From positions 372,001-436,000 of the forward strand of contig JANQRY010000003.1 in NCBI GenBank assembly GCA_028284345.1: 64,000 nucleotides of DNA, in the 5' to 3' direction. How positions within the stretch are numbered: position 1 is the stretch's first letter; each line of letters opens with the position of its first letter. A program made the translations under genes and the position numbers. Below the pieces are notes generated by a model, which ran no database searches, was not told the DNA's origin, and saw nothing but the letters and a program-made list of their open reading frames with translations. This stretch comes from Hyphococcus sp. (GTDB lineage: Bacteria > Pseudomonadota > Alphaproteobacteria > Caulobacterales > Parvularculaceae). Below, one piece after another: positions 26,201-35,855 of the stretch.

Positions 26201-28126
26201 GGGGTCGGCGACATGTCCGGCGACGTCTTCGGCAACGGCATGCTGTTGTCAGAAAAAACCATGCTGATCGCCGCCTTCGACCATCGCGACATCTTTATCG
26301 ACCCCGATCCGGACCCGGCGAAGTCCTACAAAGAACGCAAACGCATGTTCGACATGCCGCGCAGTTCCTGGGCCGACTATGACAAAAAACTGATTTCCAA
26401 GGGCGGCGGCGTTTTTTCGCGAGCCGCGAAATCGATTTCGATAACGCCGGAGATGCGCGAACGCCTGAACATCGCGGATGAAAAACTGGCGCCCAACGAT
26501 CTCATCCGGGCCATCCTCAAAGCCCCGGTCGAATTGTTCTGGCTCGGCGGCATCGGAACCTATTTCAAGGCGGAAACGGAAGAGAACTGGCGCGTCGGCG
26601 ACCGCACCAACGACCCCTTGCGCATCGACGCGAAGGACGCCGGCGCCAACGTCATCGGCGAAGGCGCCAATCTCGGCCTCACCCAACTTGCACGGATCGA
26701 ATTCGCCCGCGCGGGCGGCCGCATCAACACCGACGCGGTCGACAACTCCGCCGGCGTCGATTCCTCCGACCACGAAGTGAACATCAAGATTCTTCTTTCG
26801 TCAGCCATCGAACAGGCCGAGCTAAAGGCTGCGGAACGCAACGACCTTCTCGCATCGATGACCGACGACGTCGCCGAACACGTGTTGCGTCACAATTACG
26901 ACCAGACCCGCGCCATTACGTTCATGGAAAGCACCGCCGCGCGCGACGTCGACGTCCATACGCGGCTCATGTCGACGATGGAGCGCGCCGGCCGGCTCGA
27001 CCGCGCCGTCGAAAACCTGCCGGCCAACGACGAAATGTTCGCCATGCGCCAGCAGGGCCTTGGCCTTACGCGACCGGAGCTTTCGGTTCTTCTCGCCTAC
27101 GCCAAGCTCTGGGTGTTTGACGCGCTGGTCGAGTCGAACGCGCCGGATGATCCCATTTATGAGCGAGAGCTCTTTGCCTATTTCCCTGAGGCGGTCGGTA
27201 AATTTACGAAACCGATCGTGTCGCATCGGCTGCGCCGCGAAATCATCGCCACGCGCATTTCCAATGAAATTATGGACACATGCGGCGTCACGTTTTTACA
27301 GCGCACGATTGAAATGACGGACAGCGATTTTTCCGCCATGGCGCTTGCTTACGAGACCGCCCGCGGCGTTTATCAACTCGCCGAATTCGGCAACGCGATC
27401 GACGCCCTCGACAACAAGGCGCCTGCGACCCTGCAAACCGAACTCTATCTTGAGGCGTCCTATCTCTTGCGCGAGCAGGTGTTCCACCTGCTGAACGATC
27501 CTGAGTTTGAGACGACCGCGGAAAATCACGGCGTCAAATCGATCATCCAGAAATATCGCGCGCCGGTCACGGAATTGAAAAAAGCCCTGCCCAATGTGCT
27601 CGGCGCGGAAGACAGCGAAGCGCTCGCCGCGCGCGTCAAGGAATGGCGCGCGCAAGGGGCGACGGCGGCGCTCGCCAAGGAAGCGGCGTCGCTTCCTCTT
27701 CTCGAACACGCTTTCGATATCGTCGATCTCGGCAGCGAGGCCGGCTGGTCGAACCCCGGCGTTGGCGCGCTCTATTTCGCCGTGGGCCGCGAATATTATT
27801 TCGACGCCTTGCGCGCCAAAGCGCGGCGCGACCCGCCCGCCGACCATTTCGACCGGATTTCCGTTCGTCAGTTCGCCGAAGATCTCGGCGGCCTTCAGCG
27901 CGCGCTGACGAATAAGATCATCGCCTTTGTCGGCAATGAGCCGAAAGGAACGCCGGGAGACTGGGCCGGGGCTGCGATCGCCCGCTGGGACGAATGCTCC
28001 GACGGCGCCGTCGCGGCGTTTCACAGCGCCGTCGGCGAGCTTGATTTGGCCGGTCCCGCCAGCGTCGGCAAATTTGCGCTCTTTGCAAAACGCGTCGGCG
28101 GCCTAATCGACGACCGGCGCGCCTGA
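23234..28126 (+). CDS. gdhB: NAD-specific glutamate dehydrogenase, 180-kDa class
   Basis: Oxidatively deaminates glutamate to 2-oxoglutarate and ammonium with NAD; cytoplasmic. At 1630 aa it is the full length for the large GDH class. The N-terminal half carries ACT-like regulatory regions ([20 protein letters not shown] near residue 100; [12 protein letters not shown] near 470). The catalytic core begins near residue 800 with [22 protein letters not shown], the substrate-lysine loop PNGSKGGF near 855, and the cofactor domain [14 protein letters not shown] near 995. A helical C-terminal domain follows ([21 protein letters not shown] onward). A GAGG run precedes the ATG. It is monocistronic and convergent with purH, only 8 bp apart. 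Confidence 0.96.
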   Translation: [1630 protein letters not shown]

Positions 28127-28134
28127 CAACCGCC

Positions 28135-29712
28135 CTAATGGCGAAAGTGCCGGACGCCGGTGAAGGCCATGGCGAGGCCCGCCTCATCGGCGGCGGCGAT
28201 GACCTCTTCATCGCGGATGGACCCGCCCGGCTGGATGACCGCGCGGGCGCCCGCTTCCGCCGCCGCGAGCAAGCCGTCCGCAAACGGAAAGAAAGCGTCG
28301 GAGGCGACGACCGAGCCCTCGGTCAACGGCGCGGACGCGCCGCACGCCTCCGCCGCGTCGACGGCCTTGCGCGCCGCGATGCGGCTTGAATCGAGCCGGC
28401 TCATCTGGCCGGCGCCGACGCCGACCGTGGCGCCGTCTTTCACATAAACAATGGCGTTCGACTTGACGTGCTTGGCGACGCGAAATGCGAACAGCATGTC
28501 GGCGATTTCCCGGTCATCGGGCTGGCGTTTCGTGACGATGGTGAGATCGTCCGCGGTGATGCGTTTTGTGTCGCGTGACTGCACCAGAAAGCCGCCGGCG
28601 ATAGGCCGCAATAGCGCGCCCGCCGCCTCCGGCGACGGCAGGCCGTCGGTCAGCAAGAGACGCAGGTTTTTCTTCTTGGCGAACACCGCGCGGGCGCCGT
28701 CATCAGCGCCGGGCGCAATGACGACTTCGGTAAAAACTTCCGTGATCTTGGCGGCGAGCGCTTCGGTCAGCGGTCCGTTGAGGGCGACAATGCCGCCAAA
28801 GGCCGACACCGGATCGCAGCGCAACGCCTTTTCGTAAGCGTCAAGCAGATCCCCGCCCAGCGCCGCGCCGCAGGGATTAGCGTGTTTGATGATGGCGACG
28901 GCGGGCTGCGCCGCGCCCAACTCGCCGATCAGTTCATAGGCCGCGTCGGTGTCGTTGAGATTGTTGTAGGAAAGCGCCTTGCCCTGCGCCAGTTCCGCCG
29001 TCGCCGCGCCCGGACGGGCCGCGCCGGTGAGATAGAGCGCCGCCTCCTGATGCGGGTTTTCGCCATAGCGCAGTTCCTGCTGCAGACGGCCGCCCACGGA
29101 GAAATGCCGCGGCAGGCCGCCGCCGGTTTCCGCGTGCAGCCACTCGGCAATCGCGGAATCGTAAGCCGCCGTCATAGCGAAGGCTTTCGCCGCCAGCCGC
29201 CGGCGCGTTTCGGCGGAAACGCCGCCGGCCTCGATCTCGACGGCGACGCCCTCATAATCCGCAGGATCCGTCACCACACAGACAAAATCATGGTTCTTCG
29301 CCGCCGCGCGGATCATCGCCGGGCCGCCAATGTCGATATTCTCGATGCAGTCGGCGAATGCGCCGCCGCCGCGCACGGTCTCCTCAAACGGATAGAGATT
29401 GACCACAAGAAGATCGATGGCGCCGATATCGTGCTCCTTCATGGCGCTCACATGATCGTCCTTGTCGCGCAGGGCGAGGAGCCCGCCATGCACGCGCGGA
29501 TGCAGCGTCTTGATGCGCCCGTCCATCATCTCCGGAAAGCCGGTAAGCTCGGCGACATCGCGGACGTCGAGGCCGGCCGCGCGCATCGCCTTCGCCGTGC
29601 CGCCGGTCGAGACAAGCTCCGCGCCCGCGCCGGCGAGGCGGCGCGCAAATGCTTCAACGCCCGTCTTGTCCGAAACGGATATGAGCGCGCGGCGAATGGC
29701 GGTCGTCGTCAT
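28135..29712 (-). CDS. purH: Bifunctional AICAR transformylase/IMP cyclohydrolase
   Basis: Catalyses the last two steps of IMP synthesis. The 525 aa have the N-terminal cyclohydrolase domain ([49 protein letters not shown]) and the C-terminal transformylase domain ([14 protein letters not shown] near residue 215, KHANPCGAA near 270, [14 protein letters not shown] and [11 protein letters not shown] further on). AGGA lies upstream of the ATG. It ends the rpe-heparinase-capD-like-purH cluster. Heparinase II/III followed by purH is a conserved alphaproteobacterial neighbourhood; here a capD-like gene is interposed. Confidence 0.98.
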   Translation of the reverse strand: MTTTAIRRALISVSDKTGVEAFARRLAGAGAELVSTGGTAKAMRAAGLDVRDVAELTGFPEMMDGRIKTLHPRVHGGLLALRDKDDHVSAMKEHDIGAIDLLVVNLYPFEETVRGGGAFADCIENIDIGGPAMIRAAAKNHDFVCVVTDPADYEGVAVEIEAGGVSAETRRRLAAKAFAMTAAYDSAIAEWLHAETGGGLPRHFSVGGRLQQELRYGENPHQEAALYLTGAARPGAATAELAQGKALSYNNLNDTDAAYELIGELGAAQPAVAIIKHANPCGAALGGDLLDAYEKALRCDPVSAFGGIVALNGPLTEALAAKITEVFTEVVIAPGADDGARAVFAKKKNLRLLLTDGLPSPEAAGALLRPIAGGFLVQSRDTKRITADDLTIVTKRQPDDREIADMLFAFRVAKHVKSNAIVYVKDGATVGVGAGQMSRLDSSRIAARKAVDAAEACGASAPLTEGSVVASDAFFPFADGLLAAAEAGARAVIQPGGSIRDEEVIAAADEAGLAMAFTGVRHFRH

Positions 29713-29781
29713 GAAGAGAGTCCTTTATTTTTTGCAGTTGCCTGATGTCCGGGCGTCTTCAACGCTGATTCGCATTGCCGG

Positions 29782-30969
29782 TCAGAACCCCTGCCCGGCG
29801 CGGGTCTCCGCGGACGTCGTCGCGCGAAACTCAGGGACCAGGTGATGCACCGCTTCGTCGAGGGCCGCTTCATCGGCGGCGAGCGCGGAACGGACGACAT
29901 CCTCAAGGCGCGGGTTCAGAAGCGGCAAGTCGATCATCGCCGGCGAGGCGAGGAGGACGCCGTCGGCGCCCGTTTTCACGAGTTTGTCCGTATCGAGAAA
30001 AACTTCCTCGAACAGCTTTTCCCCGGGCCGCAAGCCGCTGAACTTGATTTCGATATCCTCGCCCGGCTTCAGGCCGTAGGCTTCGATCATGCGCTTGGCG
30101 AGATCAAGGATTTTCACCGGGTCGCCCATATCGAGAACGAAAACGCGCCCGTCATGGGTGACAATGGGGTTTTCCGCATTGTCGAGACTGGCCGCCTGCA
30201 AGACAAGCTGAACGGCTTCGCGCGTGGTCATGAAGTAGCGCATGATCTCAGGATGCGTGACCGTCACCGGGCCGCCATTTTCGATCTGGCGTTTGAACAG
30301 CGGCGCCACGGACCCGCTCGACGCGAGCACATTGCCGAAGCGCACGGTGACAAAACGGGTCTCTGTCTGCGCCACGTCCTGGGCCTGGGCGTAAAGCTCG
30401 GCAATGCGTTTCGTGGCGCCCATGAAACTCGTCGGATTGACGGCCTTGTCGGAGGAAATGAAGACCACCGACTCAACGCCATGCTCCATCGCCGTATCGA
30501 TCACGAGTTTGGCGCCGTAACAATTCGTCAGCGCGCCGGCGCAGCGATTGCCCTCGACAATGGGCACATGTTTAAACGCCGCCGCGTGCACGACAATTTC
30601 CGGCTTGTCCCGCTCAAAGACGCGGGACAAATGCGGCTCCCGGCAAATATCGGAAAGCGAGGACGCAATGATGGAGCCGTGGCCCGCTTCGCCGAGCTCC
30701 AGCAAAATCTTGTAAAGCGCGTATTCGGAATTATCGAGCAGTGTCAGCCGGGCGGGGCCGAAGCCCGCGATCTGCCGCGACAGTTCCGCGCCGATGGTGC
30801 CGCCGGCGCCGGTGACGAGGACGCGGCGGCCCTGAAACAGCCGGCGCGCCGCGCGCTGGTCGATCTTCCGCGGCTCGCGCGGCAACAGAAAAGCGAGATC
30901 GTCGCCGACGCCCCCGGAAGCGGCTTTTCGGCCGAAAATCTTTCGAAAAATGTTGGTCGGAAACGCCAT
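29782..30969 (-). CDS. CapD/FlaA1-type nucleotide-sugar dehydratase/epimerase, lacking the membrane domain
   Basis: SDR of the polysaccharide-biosynthesis class that acts on UDP-GlcNAc-type sugars (4,6-dehydration or epimerisation). The 395 aa begin with a short basic segment and the linker LLPREPRKID, which in full-length CapD proteins follows four membrane helices. Then VLVTGAGGTIGAELSRQI (residues about 49-66), HAAAFKHVPIVE, and the catalytic FISSDKAVNPTSFMGATKR, where Met stands in the Tyr position as in this family, then FSGLRPGEKLFEE. The missing membrane anchor makes it a short, probably soluble form. It lies between the heparinase and purH genes. Start at ATG; an in-frame TTG two codons earlier is possible. 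Confidence 0.87.
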   Translation of the reverse strand: MAFPTNIFRKIFGRKAASGGVGDDLAFLLPREPRKIDQRAARRLFQGRRVLVTGAGGTIGAELSRQIAGFGPARLTLLDNSEYALYKILLELGEAGHGSIIASSLSDICREPHLSRVFERDKPEIVVHAAAFKHVPIVEGNRCAGALTNCYGAKLVIDTAMEHGVESVVFISSDKAVNPTSFMGATKRIAELYAQAQDVAQTETRFVTVRFGNVLASSGSVAPLFKRQIENGGPVTVTHPEIMRYFMTTREAVQLVLQAASLDNAENPIVTHDGRVFVLDMGDPVKILDLAKRMIEAYGLKPGEDIEIKFSGLRPGEKLFEEVFLDTDKLVKTGADGVLLASPAMIDLPLLNPRLEDVVRSALAADEAALDEAVHHLVPEFRATTSAETRAGQGF

Positions 30970-31055
30970 CGGCAATCAGCTCGGGAAAAGCGCAAGCTAC
31001 CCGATCTTGAAGAAACGGCAAGCCGCGCGCGACAAGAAGATCGAGCCATGAGCCA

Positions 31056-32660
31056 TCACGCGGCGTCGAGCCTTTTCAGCGCCCATCGGGCGTTGACGAC
31101 GCCGTCTTCGCCGGGCGGTAGCGCGGTCACCCGCATGACAATTTGTTCAGCCGCCGTCGGCTTGTCCCCGTCGCCGCAATAGACCGATTTTTCAAGGTCC
31201 AGCGTCGCGGCGTTGGATTTGAACCGCCAGCCCTCCTTGTTCGGCAGCAGCAGGAGCACAGAGCGTTTGTCCCGGGCAAGAGACGCCTTGACGCCGGGAT
31301 GAAGATGAAACCGCCAGACGCCCCGCGCCGAGAGGGCTGGCGGCAAATCGTCGAGCCGTTCCTCGCCGCGGAGATCCGCGCCGCCGGGGGCGAGGAACAA
31401 GCGCCGCGTCCACGCAGCGGGGACCGTATCGGCAAGAAGCGCCCGTTCGATTTCAACAAGCAGCCCGCGCGCGTCCTCGGCCCGGCGATGGGAAATATCG
31501 CCGAAGGCCGGCGCCTTTCCCGGCCCCGGATCGAAGGAAAACGAGGAATGGGCCTCGCGCTGCATCAGCGCGCCGCGCCAATCCGCGGCGCGATGACCGC
31601 CATTGCCGCAATTGCCGATGATGCGAGCCCGCCCCGATGAGAAATGAAACGAGCCGGCGCTGCGAAAAAGATGCGGGCCCAGATCGGGGCCCGTATCGGC
31701 GATCAACAGCGCGCGACCCGCCGTCAGTTTGTGATAGCCGGAATGGCGCGCAAAGCCCGTGAGCGCACTGTCGGGATCGATCGATTTTTCAATCGCCAGC
31801 ACCGCCTTCGGATCGTCTTCATAGCCGCCGTTGAAAACCGCGAGCCTGCCGTCGGCGCATCGGAAAAACGCGGCCATGGCGCCGGCGCGAACCATGGCGT
31901 GTTTTAAAAAGCCCGGCGGCTGGTGCCCCCGCGCCTCCACCGCCTGCAACGCCGTCTGGATACGGATGGCGAGTTTCAATTGTCGCGACGGATTGCGGCT
32001 CACATGACCGCCGTCGGCGCGCAGTTGCAGACGCAATTCCCGGCGCGCCATTTCCAGCCCGCGCGCCGCCGCCGCCTCGCAACCGGGAAGACAATGGCCG
32101 GCGATGCAAAGGCCGAGCGCCATCATCAGCCGATCGACGCCGGTCTCGGCGCGATGGGCCGCGTTGGCGAGATGGCGGGTCTGACGCGCCATGGCGTTCA
32201 AGACGCGGCTGCGCCAGAGCGCATCGCCGCCGTTCAGAACCAGCGGATGGCGGGCGCAAAGCTGCACCAGCCGTTCCGAAACGAAATAGGGGTCCCAGGC
32301 TTCCGGCGACCATTTCTCAAAACGGTCGAGCCAGCCTTGCATCAAGGCGCGCGCGGCGGGCGCGGCTTCTGATCCGAGGGCTTCGAGGTGACGCAGCCAG
32401 GCAAACTCCTGAAGGAAAGCATGAGCCGCGCCCCCGACGGCGGCGAGATCCCAGATGCTTTCGAGATCGCCCTCGCAGTCGACGGTTTCTTCACCGACGA
32501 CAAGCCGGCCGGAGACGATCGCCTGCGCCACATCCTTTTCCGGCGTGAACGGATCATCGGGTTTGAAAAACAGCCGGTCCGGCGCCGGCCCGCGCAGCTT
32601 CGCCTGATAAAACGGGCTGTCGCCCCAGAGACGCTGCATGCGGGACAGCACGGGCCTCAA
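31056..32660 (-). CDS. Heparinase II/III-family protein
   Basis: The 534 aa consist of an N-terminal alpha-helical region ([40 protein letters not shown]) and a C-terminal beta-rich region with [19 protein letters not shown] near residue 300, [19 protein letters not shown], and [10 protein letters not shown], the heparinase II/III-like C-domain. Homologues degrade acidic polysaccharides, yet this copy is a housekeeping neighbour of purH in many alphaproteobacteria that do not use heparin; its true substrate there is not known to me. I see no signal peptide. The start overlaps the rpe stop by ATGA, so it is co-transcribed with rpe. Confidence 0.9.
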   Translation of the reverse strand: MRPVLSRMQRLWGDSPFYQAKLRGPAPDRLFFKPDDPFTPEKDVAQAIVSGRLVVGEETVDCEGDLESIWDLAAVGGAAHAFLQEFAWLRHLEALGSEAAPAARALMQGWLDRFEKWSPEAWDPYFVSERLVQLCARHPLVLNGGDALWRSRVLNAMARQTRHLANAAHRAETGVDRLMMALGLCIAGHCLPGCEAAAARGLEMARRELRLQLRADGGHVSRNPSRQLKLAIRIQTALQAVEARGHQPPGFLKHAMVRAGAMAAFFRCADGRLAVFNGGYEDDPKAVLAIEKSIDPDSALTGFARHSGYHKLTAGRALLIADTGPDLGPHLFRSAGSFHFSSGRARIIGNCGNGGHRAADWRGALMQREAHSSFSFDPGPGKAPAFGDISHRRAEDARGLLVEIERALLADTVPAAWTRRLFLAPGGADLRGEERLDDLPPALSARGVWRFHLHPGVKASLARDKRSVLLLLPNKEGWRFKSNAATLDLEKSVYCGDGDKPTAAEQIVMRVTALPPGEDGVVNARWALKRLDAA

Positions 32661-33319
32661 CCGCCTTTGCGAAGCGCGGCGATGTTGTCGGCATAGGCGC
32701 CCGCGCCGCCGCGAAAGACGGCGGAACCGGCGACGAGAACATCGGCGCCGGCGGCGATCGCCTTCGGCGCGGTTTCCGGATCGACGCCGCCATCAACCTC
32801 CAGCATGATGTCGCGGCCGGTCTTGTCGATCATGGCGCGCACCGTTTCGATCTTGCGCAACTGCGAGGCGATAAAGGACTGTCCGCCAAAACCCGGATTG
32901 ACCGACATGACGAGAATGAGATCAACGTCGTCGAGGACGGGCTCAACAAGGCTCGCCGGCGTCGCCGGATTGAGCGCCACGCCGGGCTTCATGCCGGCGG
33001 CGCGAATGCGCTGCAACGTCCGGTGCAGATGCGGGCCGGCTTCCGGATGCACCGTCAGGATATTGGCGCCGGCGTCCGCGAAATCGTCGATAAAGGGATC
33101 GACCGGCGCGATCATCAGGTGAACGTCGAAGGGCAGTTCCGTCGTCTTACGCAGGGACTTGATCACCGGCGCGCCGATGGTGAGGTTCGGCACGAAATGA
33201 CCGTCCATGACGTCAATATGGATGAAGTCAGCGCCGGCGGCCGCGACGGCGGCGATTTCCTCGCCCAGCCGGGCGAAATCCGAGGCTAGAATCGACGGAG
33301 CAATGCGTACGCGAACCAT
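32657..33319 (-). CDS. rpe: Ribulose-phosphate 3-epimerase
   Basis: Interconverts ribulose-5-phosphate and xylulose-5-phosphate (pentose phosphate pathway). The 220-aa TIM barrel has [17 protein letters not shown] at residues 6-22, the metal-binding [16 protein letters not shown] near 34-49, DVHLMI near 70, [11 protein letters not shown] near 140 and the catalytic Asp in [12 protein letters not shown] near 175. It heads the cluster with heparinase II/III (ATGA overlap), the capD-like gene and purH. Confidence 0.97.
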   Translation of the reverse strand: MVRVRIAPSILASDFARLGEEIAAVAAAGADFIHIDVMDGHFVPNLTIGAPVIKSLRKTTELPFDVHLMIAPVDPFIDDFADAGANILTVHPEAGPHLHRTLQRIRAAGMKPGVALNPATPASLVEPVLDDVDLILVMSVNPGFGGQSFIASQLRKIETVRAMIDKTGRDIMLEVDGGVDPETAPKAIAAGADVLVAGSAVFRGGAGAYADNIAALRKGG

Positions 33320-33381
33320 GATGTTCGGCGTATCGTGATGCGGCGCCCCTGCGCAACAAAATTACCAGCCTAATTTACCGA

Positions 33382-33410
33382 AAACGCCCCGCCGTACTGG
33401 CGGGGCGTTT
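33382..33410 (-). terminator. Probable Rho-independent terminator
   Basis: Perfect 12-bp stem AAACGCCCCGCC/GGCGGGGCGTTT with the loop GTACT. On the minus strand the stem ends in TTTT, and it would terminate transcripts from the membrane-protein gene at 33560-34114 before rpe. The T run is short, so efficiency is uncertain. Confidence 0.6.
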
Positions 33411-33535
33411 CATTCGGTGCAAGGGATTGCCGCAGGACAATTTCGGAACGTTGCATTTCGAAATCGGCGCCAACCGGGGTGAGTGTGTTGCTAGACGGCA
33501 AATGGGGCGTAATTTAGACGCAACTGAAGGATATT

Positions 33536-33567
33536 TTGGTAAATTACAGTTTTTATTGGTTAATTAC
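33536..33567. repeat. Direct repeat TTGGTAAATTAC / TTGGTTAATTAC, 20-bp period
   Basis: Two 12-bp AT-rich copies (33536-33547 and 33556-33567, one mismatch) lie exactly 20 bp apart, about two helical turns, in GC-rich DNA. They cover the stop of the 184-aa membrane-protein gene and lie 220-250 bp upstream of rpe. The spacing is typical of tandem sites bound on one face of the helix. No binding protein is known to me. Confidence 0.5.
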
Positions 33568-34114
33568 GTTCACCATGTTGCGCGGATCTGGCGCGCGCCG
33601 GCCGCCATGACAACATCGACCGCAGGCGCAGCGACCCGAACGCCGCCAGTCCCGCAAGGCCGGCGCCGGCGATCAGACCGCCGATCCATTCAATGTCGTA
33701 AAGCCCGACGCCGGTCAGCGCGAACAGGATGAGGCCGGCGGTCCAGGCGAGGAAGCGCAAGGGCGAGCGGACGGCGCGGGCGGCCGTCTTCGCCGCAGCG
33801 GCGGACGCCTTGACGGTCGCTTCGGCGGTTTTCTCAACCGCGCGCAAAACCTTCTTCGGACCGAGCAGCTTTACCAGCCAGCCGAGGGCGCCGAGCGCCA
33901 CGGCAATCAGCGCCGCCCTTTGCGCGGGCTTCGATCCATCATGATCGGCCTGGACAACCGAATCGGCCGCATGGGCGACCACCGGCGCTTCGACGGTCGC
34001 CGGAAACGCGGCCGGGTCGAGATCGCTCGCCTTCGCCGGGGCCAGCGCCGCCGCCGCCGTCATCAGCGACGTGGCGGCGAGCATCGCAATCTTTGTTTTC
34101 CGCGCAGTATCCAT
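33560..34114 (-). CDS. Small exported/membrane protein of unknown function
   Basis: The 184 aa begin with a signal peptide (MDTARKTKIAMLAATSLMTA, cut near APAKA-S). A hydrophobic stretch follows at about residues 67-83 (AALIAVALGALGWLVKLLG), then an Ala/Lys-rich amphipathic helix (VLRAVEKTAEATVKASAAAA), and two closing membrane helices. I recognise no family. The start is the ATG with GAGGTG 7 bp upstream; an in-frame ATG at 34138 would place eight polar residues ahead of the signal. It is divergent from the helicase gene. Confidence 0.68.
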   Translation of the reverse strand: MDTARKTKIAMLAATSLMTAAAALAPAKASDLDPAAFPATVEAPVVAHAADSVVQADHDGSKPAQRAALIAVALGALGWLVKLLGPKKVLRAVEKTAEATVKASAAAAKTAARAVRSPLRFLAWTAGLILFALTGVGLYDIEWIGGLIAGAGLAGLAAFGSLRLRSMLSWRPARARSAQHGERN

Positions 34115-34472
34115 GAGCGCACCTCTTTCGAGAGTCATACGGTCTTGGAAATGGGGCAGCGCCGGCTGTTTTTCAATAAAAACGCCCTAAAACGTTGACT
34201 TTCGCGCCAAAGCCGCCTACTTGGCCCGCAGCAATGTTGCAGTGCAGCGCGCGCCATCGGCGGCCGAAATCCAAAAGACCGGCCGCCCCACGATAAGACG
34301 CCAGCGCCGTCCCAAAAGGGCGAAAACACGAAACCATTGCCGAAGATGACGCATCGCTCGCAGACCCTCGGATCAGAGGGCGGCGGATGAGCGGGGCGTT
34401 GAAAGAAACAACCCCGCCGTTTTGCGCATCGCCGGAGACAGATCCGGCCCAACCCTTACGGAGACGCAAGCC
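34115..34472. other. Long divergent intergenic region before the helicase gene
   Basis: 358 bp without a convincing gene. It holds a possible plus-strand promoter (TTGACT at 34196-34201, 17 bp, TACTTG at 34219-34224) with a weak -10, and a CCCTC/GAGGG hairpin near 34372. If that promoter is real, the helicase mRNA has a leader of about 240 nt, which is common for RNA-helicase genes that are cold- or self-regulated. Confidence 0.4.
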
Positions 34473-35855
34473 TTGTCATTTGACGATCTCGGCCTTGAGC
34501 CGAAGCTTTTGGACGCCATCAAGGCGTCCGGATACGAAACCCCGACGCCAATCCAGACCGAGGCGATCCCGCCGGCCCTCGCCGGCAAGGACGTGCTTGG
34601 CATCGCCCAGACGGGAACCGGCAAAACGGCGTCGTTCACGCTGCCGATGATCCAGCGCCTGGCGAAAGGCCGCGCCCGGGCGCGCATGCCGCGCTCTCTG
34701 GTGCTGGCGCCGACGCGCGAACTGGCGGCGCAGGTTTCGGAGAATTTTGAAAAATACGGCGCCAACCACAAGCTCACCATGGCGCTTCTTATTGGCGGCG
34801 TTTCCTTCGGCGATCAGGATGCGAAACTGACCCGCGGCGTCGACGTCTTGATTGCGACGCCGGGCCGTCTTCTTGATCATTTTGAGCGCGGACGCCTGTT
34901 GCTCACCGGCATCGAGGTGATGGTGGTCGATGAAGCCGACCGCATGCTCGATATGGGCTTCATTCCCGACATCGAGCGCATCTTCAAACTGACGCCGATG
35001 ACGCGCCAGACGCTGTTTTTCTCCGCGACGATGCCGCCGGAAATTCAACGCATCACCGACCAGTTTCTCCATGCGCCGGTGCGCGTCGAAGTCGCCAAGC
35101 CCGCGACCACCGCGGACACCATCGCCCAGCGCATCGTCCGGGTGCCGACGAAAGACGACAAGACGAAACGGGCGGTCCTGCGCGAGATCATGTCCCACAA
35201 GGACGTCAAAAACGGCATCGTTTTCTGCAACCGCAAATCAACCGTCGATATCGTAGCGAAATCGTTGCAGAAACACGGGTTCAACGCGCGGCCGATCCAC
35301 GGCGATCTGGCCCAGGCGTTTCGCATGGAAACCCTTGATAAATTCCGCAATGACGAGATCCAATTCCTGATCGCCTCGGACGTCGCCGCCCGCGGGCTCG
35401 ACATTCCCGACGTCAGCCATGTTTTCAACTATGACGCGCCGATCCACTCGGACGACTATGTGCACCGCATCGGCCGAACCGGCCGCGCAGGCAAAAAGGG
35501 GGCGGCGCTGATGCTGGTGACGCCGGCCGACGACAAGGCCTATGACGCGATCTTAAAAACCATCGGCAAAGACGAAATCGAAGCCCTCGATTTCTCAGAA
35601 TTCTTCAAAACCTACGAACCGCGCAAACCCCGCGGCAAGGACGCCGACAAAAAAGGCCGCCGCAAAGACGCGGGCGAAAAGGGCCGTCGCGGCGGCGGCC
35701 GCAAGGCTGAAGACGAGGCCCGCACCGAGCCTGCGAGCGATGCCGGCGACCGCCGGCGCACAGGCAAATCAAAACGCCGCGAACCCGCCGGCGAACCCGT
35801 CGTCGGCCTCGGCGATCATGTGCCGGAATTCCTGACCCGCGCCGTCGCCGGTTAA
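34473..35855 (+). CDS. rhlE: DEAD-box ATP-dependent RNA helicase, RhlE type
   Basis: Unwinds RNA in ribosome assembly and mRNA turnover. The 460 aa start at a TTG that gives MSFDDLGLEPKLLDAIKASG, with GGAG 9 bp upstream. All core motifs are present: Q motif (TPIQTEAIP), AQTGTGKTASF (I), PTRELAAQ (Ia), VVDEADRMLDMGF (II), FSATMPPEI (III), SDVAARGLDIPDV (V) and HRIGRTGRAGKKG (VI). The C-terminal 80 residues are a basic, disordered tail of Lys/Arg/Gly/Asp, usual for RhlE proteins and probably RNA-binding. A 358-bp upstream gap suggests a long leader. Confidence 0.94.
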   Translation: MSFDDLGLEPKLLDAIKASGYETPTPIQTEAIPPALAGKDVLGIAQTGTGKTASFTLPMIQRLAKGRARARMPRSLVLAPTRELAAQVSENFEKYGANHKLTMALLIGGVSFGDQDAKLTRGVDVLIATPGRLLDHFERGRLLLTGIEVMVVDEADRMLDMGFIPDIERIFKLTPMTRQTLFFSATMPPEIQRITDQFLHAPVRVEVAKPATTADTIAQRIVRVPTKDDKTKRAVLREIMSHKDVKNGIVFCNRKSTVDIVAKSLQKHGFNARPIHGDLAQAFRMETLDKFRNDEIQFLIASDVAARGLDIPDVSHVFNYDAPIHSDDYVHRIGRTGRAGKKGAALMLVTPADDKAYDAILKTIGKDEIEALDFSEFFKTYEPRKPRGKDADKKGRRKDAGEKGRRGGGRKAEDEARTEPASDAGDRRRTGKSKRREPAGEPVVGLGDHVPEFLTRAVAG

